Position numbers and translations under genes: made by a program
Source: UBA6181 sp016934015
GTDB taxonomy: Bacteria > Bacillota_I > Bacilli_A > Acholeplasmatales > Acholeplasmataceae
Length of the DNA stretch: 6,225 bases
Direction of reading: 5' to 3'
Assembly: GCA_036584525.1 (NCBI GenBank)
Contig: JAZHDG010000021.1
Coordinates: forward strand, 1 to 6,225
Shown here: positions 1 through 6,092 of the stretch, piece after piece
Numbering within the stretch: the stretch's first letter is position 1
Layout of the letters: each line of letters opens with the position of its first letter
The notes under the pieces: model-generated
Seen by the model: the letters and a program-made list of their open reading frames with translations, nothing else
What the model was told of the DNA's origin: nothing
Databases searched by the model: none

Positions 1-500
1 GTCCAGATATCATTTTTATCACGGATGAAAAGGATGCTCTACTTTGTCATATCGAAAATCAAAAGCCTATTTTTGTTACCAATCAAACGACACTTTCTAT
101 ATATGATATTGAATCCATCTTATCTATCTTAAAAACTAAATATCCAAATCTTTTATTTGATGATGACATTTGTGACGCGACAAAGGTTCGGCAACAAGCC
201 GTGATGGATCAAGAAAAAGTTGATTTAATGCTTGTCGTAGGTGATCCGATGAGCTCAAATTCAAATAAACTCGCAAGTGTTGGGAAAAAATCAAAAGGAG
301 TCACTTCTTATCTCATTCAAAGCGTTGAAGATATTCAAATCGAATGGCTTAAACCAATTGATTCAGTCTCTGTGACTTCAGGAGCTTCAACACCAACAGT
401 TATTACTGAAGAAGTCATTTCTTATTTAAAACAGTTTAATAAAAATGATCCCAAAACATGGGACCATTCATCTAAGATCAGTTTAAGTGACATTTTATGA
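1..500 (+). CDS. ispH: 4-hydroxy-3-methylbut-2-enyl diphosphate reductase, C-terminal part (5' end outside the window)
   Basis: IspH is the cytosolic 4Fe-4S enzyme that reduces HMBPP to IPP and DMAPP, the last step of the MEP pathway. The frame is open from the first base (first whole codon at 3) to TGA 498-500, giving 165 residues of a protein usually near 300, so the start lies upstream. The GTG at 201 is internal. Seen in order: a QTTLS segment (about 87-101) matching the family's TQTTLS stretch; ICDATKVRQ (168-194), which carries the third cluster cysteine (TGT 171-173) and is normally ICYAT.NRQ; VVGDPMSSNSNKL (about 234-272), the substrate-binding SSNSN region; and SGASTP (about 379-396), the late serine-containing substrate loop. 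The tail of about 20 residues after the last helix is poorly conserved in the family and its DNA holds two terminator hairpins. It converges with dinB, 2 bases away. The identification is secure; the Tyr-to-Asp change after the cysteine is the only oddity. Confidence 0.96.
   Translation, partial: PDIIFITDEKDALLCHIENQKPIFVTNQTTLSIYDIESILSILKTKYPNLLFDDDICDATKVRQQAVMDQEKVDLMLVVGDPMSSNSNKLASVGKKSKGVTSYLIQSVEDIQIEWLKPIDSVSVTSGASTPTVITEEVISYLKQFNKNDPKTWDHSSKISLSDIL
438..468 (-). terminator. Probable intrinsic terminator of dinB, embedded in the ispH coding end
   Basis: Read on the minus strand, bases 468-460 (AATGGTCCC) pair with 452-444 (GGGATCATT) around a 7-base loop (459-453). The stem is 9 bp with one G-U wobble and is followed directly by TTTATT (443-438). 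On the plus strand the wobble becomes an A-C mismatch and no T-run follows, so the signal favours minus-strand transcripts, that is dinB. It lies about 35 bases past the dinB stop, inside the ispH reading frame. It is read from sequence alone. Confidence 0.55.
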
Positions 501-516
501 TGTCACTTTTTATTTT
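485..516 (+). terminator. Intrinsic terminator of ispH, spanning both convergent stop codons
   Basis: AAGTGACAT (485-493) and ATGTCACTT (500-508) form a perfect 9-bp stem with a 6-base loop, followed by TTTATTTT (509-516). The stem contains part of the ispH stop codon (498-500) and all of the dinB stop (503-505). On the minus strand the sequence after the stem starts AAACTGATC, which is not T-rich, so it should act on ispH only. Confidence 0.75.
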
Positions 517-1636
517 GATATAAAGCTTCTTCACGTTTTGTGAATTCTTGATAATTGAAGAGATTAAAATCAATTTTTAAATCCTTCTTTTGAATGACTT
601 GATTGAGATAGATTCCAACAAGTCTGATGGTTTGTCCATTAAAATTCGATTCAAATAAATTTTCCATTTTTTCTAAAAATTGATCATAATCATCCGTATA
701 TTCTGTCAATGTGACGCCACGACTAAAGGTCTCGAAATCTGAGGTTCTAAGTTTTATCCCAATCGTTTTTGCAACTAGTTCTTCTTTGATTAATCTCTCA
801 TGTGTTTGTTCAAGAAGATCTTTTAAAATCTGTAAAATCGCATCACCTTGATCCATTGGATAATTAAGAGTGGTTTCATTCGATACAGATTGAGGAATTT
901 GGTACTTTTTTGGATCAATCATATTACTACTACGTCCCATAATATGATCTAAATACGATTCATAACTTTGTTCACTCATGATGCTCAAAATACTTTCATG
1001 ATGCTCTTTTTTTGTGAAATCACCAATCGTGTAAACTCCTAAACTTTCTAATTTAGGATATGTCTTTTTCCCAATTCCATACATTTCTTTAATCGGAAGT
1101 GGAAACAGTTTTTCAACAATATCTTTCTTTCGTATCACAGTTATCCCTAAAGGCTTTTTCATATCCGATGCCATTTTCGCTAAAAATAATGTCGGTGCAA
1201 TCCCAATCGAACATGGAAGTTGGTATTCTTTTAATAAACCTTCTTGGATTTCTTTGGCTAAATCAAGTGGATGTTTACGCATGGATGCTTCTGTCATATC
1301 CACATATGCTTCATCAATCGATCCAGCGAGTACAATATTCGAATAGCGTTTCAAGAATTGAAAAAAGAAATTTGAATATTTATGATACAAAGAAAACTGT
1401 GTTGGTACAATAATAAGCTTGGGATAAATCCGAAGTGCATCATTAATATTCATCGCTGAATGAATGCCATGTTTTCTTGCTTCATAGGATGCTGTAGAAA
1501 CCACACCACGTTTCGATGTTGCACTACCACCAACAACAAAAGCCTTATCTTTAAGATATGGGTCTTTAATAACCGCACAACTCGCGAAAAAGGCATTCAA
1601 ATCAATATGAAAAATGATTTTAACTTCGTTTTTCAT
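503..1636 (-). CDS. dinB: DNA polymerase IV (Y-family translesion polymerase)
   Basis: This is a 377-residue error-prone polymerase that copies past damaged bases, about the usual DinB length (350-420). Palm and finger motifs are HIDLNAFFASC (10-20), with metal ligand D12 and steric-gate position F17, then STASYEARKHGIHSAM (47-62) and SIDEAYVD (106-113), with catalytic D108 and E109. SIGIAPTLFLAKMASDMKKP (143-162) follows. A helix-hairpin-helix thumb element lies at MYGIGKKTYPKLESLG (185-200), and the little finger covers roughly 245-350. The tail has DFNLF (356-360), resembling a weak beta-clamp motif of the QL[SD]LF type. The glutamate that usually follows FYASV is alanine here (A21). ATG at 1634-1636 is preceded by AGGGAAG (1644-1650) 7 bases upstream, and the first motif starts at the expected distance. 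It is transcribed alone, divergent from the small membrane gene and convergent with ispH. No LexA-type box is visible upstream, so SOS control is not supported. Confidence 0.95.
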   Translation of the reverse strand: MKNEVKIIFHIDLNAFFASCAVIKDPYLKDKAFVVGGSATSKRGVVSTASYEARKHGIHSAMNINDALRIYPKLIIVPTQFSLYHKYSNFFFQFLKRYSNIVLAGSIDEAYVDMTEASMRKHPLDLAKEIQEGLLKEYQLPCSIGIAPTLFLAKMASDMKKPLGITVIRKKDIVEKLFPLPIKEMYGIGKKTYPKLESLGVYTIGDFTKKEHHESILSIMSEQSYESYLDHIMGRSSNMIDPKKYQIPQSVSNETTLNYPMDQGDAILQILKDLLEQTHERLIKEELVAKTIGIKLRTSDFETFSRGVTLTEYTDDYDQFLEKMENLFESNFNGQTIRLVGIYLNQVIQKKDLKIDFNLFNYQEFTKREEALYQNKK

Positions 1637-1644
1637 TAAAATAC

Positions 1645-1673
1645 TTCCCTAATTTAAAGATTTATAGTATAAT
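1645..1673 (+). promoter_or_regulatory. Candidate promoter of the small membrane protein gene
   Basis: A perfect TATAAT -10 lies at 1668-1673. The best -35 at 17 bases is TTCCCT (1645-1650), matching TTGACA at three of six positions and coinciding with the dinB ribosome binding site. Transcription would start near 1680, giving a leader of about 22 bases with GGGGTGA (1692-1698) as ribosome binding site. The -10 is convincing and the -35 is weak. Confidence 0.5.
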
Positions 1674-1693
1674 ACCTTTGATATAAAAGTCGG
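1666..1693 (-). promoter_or_regulatory. Candidate dinB promoter
   Basis: On the minus strand TATACT (1666-1671) is a good -10 element. A weak -35, CCGACT (1688-1693, GAC matching TTGACA), lies 16 bases upstream. An alternative -10 is TATAAA at 1661-1666. The predicted start near 1659 gives a leader of about 22 bases. The -10 overlaps that of the divergent small gene. The poor -35 makes this tentative. Confidence 0.4.
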
Positions 1694-1702
1694 GGTGAAA
1701 TC

Positions 1703-1867
1703 ATGGCAGAAAAAGCTAAGAAAAACACAAAAGAGTTAGTGAAAAAGCACTATGTAGATCCTACACAAACTTGGTGGGGTAAAGCTGTCGTCTGGATCAT
1801 TGTATTCGGCATGGTTGGTTTAGTTGCTCTCACACTCATTGTCGCATTACTTTCAGGTAATGCATAA
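1703..1867 (+). CDS. Small single-pass membrane protein, unknown function
   Basis: This 54-residue frame runs from ATG 1703-1705 to TAA 1865-1867, directly followed by a second TAA. GGGGTGA (1692-1698) lies 4 bases before the start and, with the following bases, resembles the 3' half of the consensus GGAGGTGATC. Residues 1-17 are lysine-rich (K4, K6, K7, K10, K14, K15), with no signal-peptide cleavage site. VDPTQTWWGK (18-27) leads into one hydrophobic helix, about 28-50, containing G36 and G39 as a GxxG pair. The tail SGNA is short. The charge pattern predicts N-in, C-out. I do not recognise the family. The size and layout (basic N-terminus, one helix, almost no tail) recall tiny Bacillota proteins such as DUF4044, but this is only a resemblance. 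SecE was considered, but its usual basic-WP segment before the helix is absent. The gene has its own promoter-like and terminator sequences, which supports it being real and monocistronic. It sits between dinB (divergent) and recN (convergent), which does not reveal a role. Confidence 0.82.
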   Translation: MAEKAKKNTKELVKKHYVDPTQTWWGKAVVWIIVFGMVGLVALTLIVALLSGNA

Positions 1868-1896
1868 TAAGAAAAGCGAAAGCTTTTTTTATTTTT
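1866..1896 (+). terminator. Intrinsic terminator of the small membrane protein gene, possibly shared with recN
   Basis: AATAAGAAAAGC (1866-1877) pairs with GCTTTTTTTATT (1882-1893) around a GAAA tetraloop (1878-1881). This is a 12-bp stem with one G-U pair, and its T-rich 3' arm runs on to 1896. On the minus strand the G-U pair becomes a mismatch, leaving a 6-bp AAAAGC/GCTTTT stem followed by CTTATT. It may therefore end recN transcripts too, but less strongly. The right arm overlaps the recN stop codon (1889-1891). Confidence 0.7.
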
Positions 1897-3538
1897 CAAG
1901 AAGCATTTTCGCTTGTTCTATCGCATAAGTTGACAATTTTTCATCAGATAACATGAGAGCAATCGATTCAATTCTACGATTAACATCTAAATGATTAATA
2001 CGGGTGACCATTCGGTCATCCTCTTTTATTTTTGTAATCTCATAGTGATGATCAGCTCGGGCGGCAACCTGTGGTAAATGGGTAATCACAATGAGTTGCA
2101 TATTGTTTGATAGTTCTTTCATTTTACGGGCAACTTTCGCTGCGGTTTTACCTGAAATTCCAATGTCAATTTCATCTAAAATGAGTAATGATAATCTATT
2201 TCTGATCGCATCAATCGCTTTCAGAGAAAACATGAATCTTGCACGCTCACCACCTGAAGCTACTCTTGCGAGTGGTTTAATAGGTTCACCTTCATTTAAT
2301 GAAATCATAAATTCAATGGAATCAATACCTTGCTCAGTTAAGATACTTGGCGTAATGTCTTGTTTCTCAAACAAAACTTCAAAAATTGCCTTATCTAGAT
2401 CTAAATCTTTAAGTTGATTAAGCATTTCTTTCTCAAATTCTTTTGCAAGTTTTTTTCTTAAAGTAGAAAGTTTTTCTCCTTGCTGAATGGCAACTAAAAA
2501 TGCTTGATTCACAGCCTTTTTACTTTCTTCTAAAAGATTATCATAATCAGTAATCAACCGGTATGCTTCTTCGATTTCATTCAAATAATCGATAAGCTCT
2601 TCAACTGATTTATGATATTTCGATTCAATTTTATCAAGTTCATAACTGCGTTCTTGAAGTGAATTAAATGAATCTTCATCAAAATCTAAATCTTCTAATG
2701 CTTGAAAGAGTAACGATTTGACATCATCTAATTCGTAATAAGCGTTGGTTAACCTCTCTTGTAAGGAAAGATAATTGGCATCGAGATATGTAATCTTATC
2801 CAGTGTTTTTGAGGCTTGATAGATAAGATCAATCGATAGAACATCCTCTGAAAAGATTTGATTCGCTTCTCTCAAACTTTGAAGAATTCGATCGTGATGT
2901 TTCATTTTCTCAATTTTATCTAGTATGTCCTTCTTTTCTCCAGCAACTAACTTCAAACTTTTAAGTTCTTGGATTTGAAATTCATAAAACTCAGCCTTTT
3001 CAAGACTTTCTGCTTTTTTAGCTCTTAAATTTTTGTCTTTTTTATCGAGACTCAAAAATGATTCTCTCGCAAAAAGATAGGCGTTTCTAAGTTTTTCAGT
3101 TTCTGTGTGATTCATTTGATCTATAAAATCCACATAAGCTTGTTTATCAAATAGCGTCATGGTTTCATTTTGACTGTGGATTGAACCAATCGATGTCATC
3201 ACATCTCTTAATTTAGAAAGTGTCACATTCTCATGGTTTAATTTCATTTGATGACGACCATTTCCATCGATTTCACGTTCAATTTCAATAATTTTTGGAA
3301 GTCCTAATACGTCCATTTGTAAATCATTTAACTCAAATATACCAAAAACAGACGCCTTCGTTGAACCATGGCGAATCATTTGTGCATCCGATCTTTTACC
3401 AAAAAGTAAATTTAATGACTCTAAAATAATGGACTTTCCTGCACCGGTTTCACCGGTTAGTGCTGAAAGTCCAGTTTCAAATGTCATATCAAGATCATCG
3501 ATTAATGCGAAATTTTGAACGCGTAAAGCTTTAATCAT
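1889..3538 (-). CDS. recN: DNA repair protein RecN (SMC-like ATPase)
   Basis: RecN is a cytosolic SMC-like ATPase that gathers DNA ends during double-strand break repair. The 549 residues are close to E. coli RecN (about 553). The N-terminal head has ALIDDLDMTFETGLSALTGE leading into Walker A GETGAGKS (29-36). A Q-loop region follows, IHSQNETMTLFDK (120-132), where relatives usually show IHGQHEHQ. The central part, about 145-370, is rich in Glu, Lys and Leu, consistent with the coiled-coil arm, here of normal length. The C-terminal head has the ABC signature ASGGERARFMFSLK (427-440), Walker B LLILDEIDIGISG (451-463) with catalytic E456, and the H-loop THLPQVAARADHHYEI (486-501). It is the last gene of the xseB-dxs-tlyA-recN operon. 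ATG 3536-3538 overlaps the tlyA stop as ATGA, with TGGAGAA (3545-3551) 6 bases upstream. argR, usually just before recN in Bacillota, is missing. Confidence 0.97.
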   Translation of the reverse strand: MIKALRVQNFALIDDLDMTFETGLSALTGETGAGKSIILESLNLLFGKRSDAQMIRHGSTKASVFGIFELNDLQMDVLGLPKIIEIEREIDGNGRHQMKLNHENVTLSKLRDVMTSIGSIHSQNETMTLFDKQAYVDFIDQMNHTETEKLRNAYLFARESFLSLDKKDKNLRAKKAESLEKAEFYEFQIQELKSLKLVAGEKKDILDKIEKMKHHDRILQSLREANQIFSEDVLSIDLIYQASKTLDKITYLDANYLSLQERLTNAYYELDDVKSLLFQALEDLDFDEDSFNSLQERSYELDKIESKYHKSVEELIDYLNEIEEAYRLITDYDNLLEESKKAVNQAFLVAIQQGEKLSTLRKKLAKEFEKEMLNQLKDLDLDKAIFEVLFEKQDITPSILTEQGIDSIEFMISLNEGEPIKPLARVASGGERARFMFSLKAIDAIRNRLSLLILDEIDIGISGKTAAKVARKMKELSNNMQLIVITHLPQVAARADHHYEITKIKEDDRMVTRINHLDVNRRIESIALMLSDEKLSTYAIEQAKMLLEK

Positions 3539-4275
3539 AAATTATTCTCCACAAATCGTTTAATATCAATCACGGGTTTCCCCGGTTTTATGTATACTAA
3601 ATACTCTTGGTTTCCTTGTTTTCCTTTTAACTCGGATTTAACAAGTTTTATTGGGTCAAATCCCAGTGAAACAACTTCGGTTAAAACGTCCACCAAAATT
3701 TTTTGATGCATTTTTAAATCTTTTAAAACACCTTTTTTAAAATGGATTGGACCAGCTTCATATTGTGGTTTTATGAGTGCGATAATTTCACCTTTAAAAC
3801 CTTCAATGTGTCTAAAAATAGGTTTAATCGACGTAAACGAGACATCAATTAAAATAATATTCGCTTCTGGAAGATTGACATCTAAAATATTTGTTTCTTC
3901 AAAGAGATGAATGCGTGGATCTTGTTTCAAAGTTTCGTCCATCTGATGTCTTCCAACATCATAGCTATAAACTTCTTTCGCACCTTCTTGAAGCGCACAA
4001 TCAGTAAATCCTCCGGTAGATGATCCAATGTCAATGACTATTTTATCATGCAAGTCCACCTTGAAATCAAGGAGCGCTTTGAATAATTTTTCACCAGCTC
4101 GGCTTACGAAACGAGAATTTTCAATGACTTCGATAAAATCATCATTTTTTAATTCATACCCTGGTTTCTGTTGAATGGTGTTATTCACCATGACGAGCCC
4201 GCGTTTAATCAAATCTGTCGCTTGACTTCGTGATTTGACAAGATCCTGTTCCACTAAATAATGGTCGAGTCTCAT
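3535..4275 (-). CDS. tlyA: TlyA family rRNA methyltransferase (S4 domain plus FtsJ-like domain)
   Basis: TlyA/YqxC proteins, often labelled hemolysin A, are SAM-dependent 2'-O-methyltransferases. In mycobacteria TlyA modifies cytidines in 16S and 23S rRNA and affects capreomycin sensitivity. The targets of this protein are not shown by sequence. The length, 246 residues, is typical. An N-terminal S4 RNA-binding domain covers about 1-50 (RLDHYLVEQ...SRSQATDLIKRGLV). SRAGEKL (58-64) then starts the FtsJ-like Rossmann domain with the SAM loop VIDIGSSTGGFTDCAL (80-95), DVSF (144-147) and LIKPQYEAG (167-175). The expected K-D-K-E catalytic set is present as K63, D144, K169 and E224. It is translationally coupled at both ends: its ATG (4273-4275) overlaps the dxs stop, and its TGA (3535-3537) overlaps the recN start. 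GAAGGAA (4284-4290) within the end of dxs is the ribosome binding site. A haemolytic role is not supported by sequence. Confidence 0.94.
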   Translation of the reverse strand: MRLDHYLVEQDLVKSRSQATDLIKRGLVMVNNTIQQKPGYELKNDDFIEVIENSRFVSRAGEKLFKALLDFKVDLHDKIVIDIGSSTGGFTDCALQEGAKEVYSYDVGRHQMDETLKQDPRIHLFEETNILDVNLPEANIILIDVSFTSIKPIFRHIEGFKGEIIALIKPQYEAGPIHFKKGVLKDLKMHQKILVDVLTEVVSLGFDPIKLVKSELKGKQGNQEYLVYIKPGKPVIDIKRFVENNL

Positions 4276-6092
4276 GATAAAAATTCCTTCAACGCTTTTT
4301 CAATTGAATCTTCATCCATCTTAATTTTCTTTAAAATCTCTTGATAATTTCCATGATGAATGATTTGATCTGTCATATTCATTTCCATAAAATCATTTTG
4401 ATATTGATGCTTATGTGCAAATGATAAAATCATTGGATACAAACCTGCAACATTGGCGATTTCTTCATAGACAAAAATCTTATGATGTGTTTTTAAAATC
4501 TCATTAAGCATCACTTCATCTAGTGGTTTAATAAACCGTGCATTGATGATGGTCGCATTTAAACCCATCTTTTCAGAGACACGAATCAGTCGATCAATTG
4601 ATTGACCATAAGTAATGATGGCTAAATCTTTTCCTTCTCTCATGATTTTCCATGAAGGTGATTTAATCTCTTCAATTACTTCACCATTTAAAGTTAATGT
4701 CGTCCCTCTTGGATAGCGAATAACCATAGGATGACTTTGTTTCATAAAGGCATATTCAAATAATGCTTTCGCTTCTGCTAAATCATAAGGCATAGTAATC
4801 ACCATGTTTGGCATTAATGAAAACATAGAAACATCAAAAATACCTTGATGAGTGGATCCGTCTTCACCCACAATGCCTGCACGATCAATACCAAACACCA
4901 CATGATGATTGGATCTTGCGATATCATTTAAGATTTGATCGAAAGCTCGTTGTGAAAATGTCGCATAAAGTGGTAAAAATACTTTAATCCCTTGATGTGC
5001 CATCATGGCTGCCATTGATGTAGCATGTTCTTCAGCAATGCCAACATCAATATAGCGATCTTTATACACTTTTGAAAACTCAACAAAAGAAGTCCCTACA
5101 GTCATCGCTGGCATAATCACAAATGTTTTAGTTTTTTCTTGTAAATCATAGATAATATTGGCAACACCTTGACTCCAAGAAATGCCTTCTTTTTTCTTAA
5201 GAGAAGGCTTAGATATGCCATGAAAGGTTCCAATCTTATCTTGTGCTGCAAGTTCATGACCCTTACCTTTATCGGTTAAAATATGCATCACAACTGATTT
5301 TCTAGCTCTTTTAATCCGTTCAAAATTATAAATCAATCCTTTTAAATCATGACCATCAATAGGTCCAATATATAAATAACCTAAGTCTTCAAATATATTT
5401 TGACGTTGGAAAAAACTTTTTAATCCACGTTTCATGCGTGCTAATATTTCTAAAAAACATTTTGGTAAAATCATTTGCCAGAAACGTTTAATCTTTATAA
5501 ATAAACGATTGAAACGAATACGTGTTAATGCTTTTGAAATGGCTCCAACACTTTTTGAAATGCCCATTTCATTATCATTTAAAACGATGATTCCTTTTAC
5601 TTTTTGATCCGAGCCTAAAACATTTAAAGCTTCAAACGCCATGCCATTGGTAATTGATGCATCGCCAATGATCGCGATTCCTCTTCCATCTTCACCTTTG
5701 ATCTGTTGGCTATATAAAAATCCTTGGAGTGCAGATAATGAAGTTCCTGCATGTCCACTTTCCCATTGGTCATGAATGGATTCATCATAATTGATATATC
5801 CAGACAATCCATCTGTTTGTCTAAGTGAATGAAAGTCTTTTGCTCTGCCAGTTAAAATTTTATGCGTATAAGCTTGATGTCCCACATCAAAGATAAACGC
5901 ATCCTTTGGACTATCAAAAACATAGTGCAGTGCGATAATTAATTCAACAGTTCCTAAGTTGGAAGAGAGATGACCGCCTGTTTTAGGTATTTCTTCAATC
6001 AAAAAAGCACGAATGTCATCCGCGAGGTTTTTGAGTTCTTTAATGCTTAATGTTTTTAAAAATGATGGATCTTTGATGTCAAATAGATTCAT
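4272..6092 (-). CDS. dxs: 1-deoxy-D-xylulose-5-phosphate synthase
   Basis: Dxs is the ThDP enzyme that condenses pyruvate and glyceraldehyde 3-phosphate to DXP, the entry step of the MEP pathway and a source for thiamine and pyridoxal. From ATG 6090-6092 it has 606 residues (family about 620). Seen in order: GGHLSSNLG (39-47); DVGHQAYTHKILTGR (69-83) with H72; GHAGTS (113-118), usually GHSSTS; the ThDP site GDASITNG (143-150) and NDN (172-174), where the usual GDG is GDA; a very basic linker (191-230); GPIDGHD (243-249); DVGIAEEHA (349-357) with catalytic E354; DRAGIVGEDGSTHQG (403-417) with H415; and RYPRG (459-463). The C-terminal transketolase domain is complete. An in-frame GTG at 6096-6098 adds two residues. 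AAAGGA (6104-6109) lies 5 bases from GTG and 11 from ATG, so the start is ambiguous; ATG was chosen because family N-termini begin at this point. It overlaps xseB by 14 nt and tlyA by 4 nt. ispA, usual between xseB and dxs, is absent. Confidence 0.96.
   Translation of the reverse strand: MNLFDIKDPSFLKTLSIKELKNLADDIRAFLIEEIPKTGGHLSSNLGTVELIIALHYVFDSPKDAFIFDVGHQAYTHKILTGRAKDFHSLRQTDGLSGYINYDESIHDQWESGHAGTSLSALQGFLYSQQIKGEDGRGIAIIGDASITNGMAFEALNVLGSDQKVKGIIVLNDNEMGISKSVGAISKALTRIRFNRLFIKIKRFWQMILPKCFLEILARMKRGLKSFFQRQNIFEDLGYLYIGPIDGHDLKGLIYNFERIKRARKSVVMHILTDKGKGHELAAQDKIGTFHGISKPSLKKKEGISWSQGVANIIYDLQEKTKTFVIMPAMTVGTSFVEFSKVYKDRYIDVGIAEEHATSMAAMMAHQGIKVFLPLYATFSQRAFDQILNDIARSNHHVVFGIDRAGIVGEDGSTHQGIFDVSMFSLMPNMVITMPYDLAEAKALFEYAFMKQSHPMVIRYPRGTTLTLNGEVIEEIKSPSWKIMREGKDLAIITYGQSIDRLIRVSEKMGLNATIINARFIKPLDEVMLNEILKTHHKIFVYEEIANVAGLYPMILSFAHKHQYQNDFMEMNMTDQIIHHGNYQEILKKIKMDEDSIEKALKEFLS

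Noticed and set aside
201..500. A 99-residue gene starting at GTG 201
   Set aside because: The frame is open to the window start and the upstream residues match IspH (TQTTLS and ICxAT segments), so GTG 201 is an internal valine codon.
1099..1413. Open frame of 104 residues on the plus strand
   Set aside because: It lies wholly inside dinB in antisense, has no ribosome binding site and resembles no protein family; dinB motifs in the other strand are clear.
1637..1702. LexA/DinR operator or riboswitch upstream of dinB
   Set aside because: No CGAAC-N4-GTTCG-like palindrome is visible, and 66 bases filled with promoter and ribosome binding elements leave no room for an aptamer.
1742..1765. Minus-strand terminator for recN (TGTAG/CTACA hairpin near an A-run)
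   Set aside because: The 5-bp stem has a 3-base loop and is separated by six bases from the T-run, so it is too weak to claim.
1703..1867. The small membrane protein as SecE
   Set aside because: SecE has a conserved basic-WP segment before its helix and normally sits beside nusG; neither is seen here.
2091..2417. Open frame of 108 residues on the plus strand
   Set aside because: Antisense shadow of the RecN C-terminal head, which holds the signature, Walker B and H-loop motifs.
5624..5812. Open frame of 62 residues on the minus strand
   Set aside because: Out-of-frame shadow inside dxs, over its conserved ThDP region.
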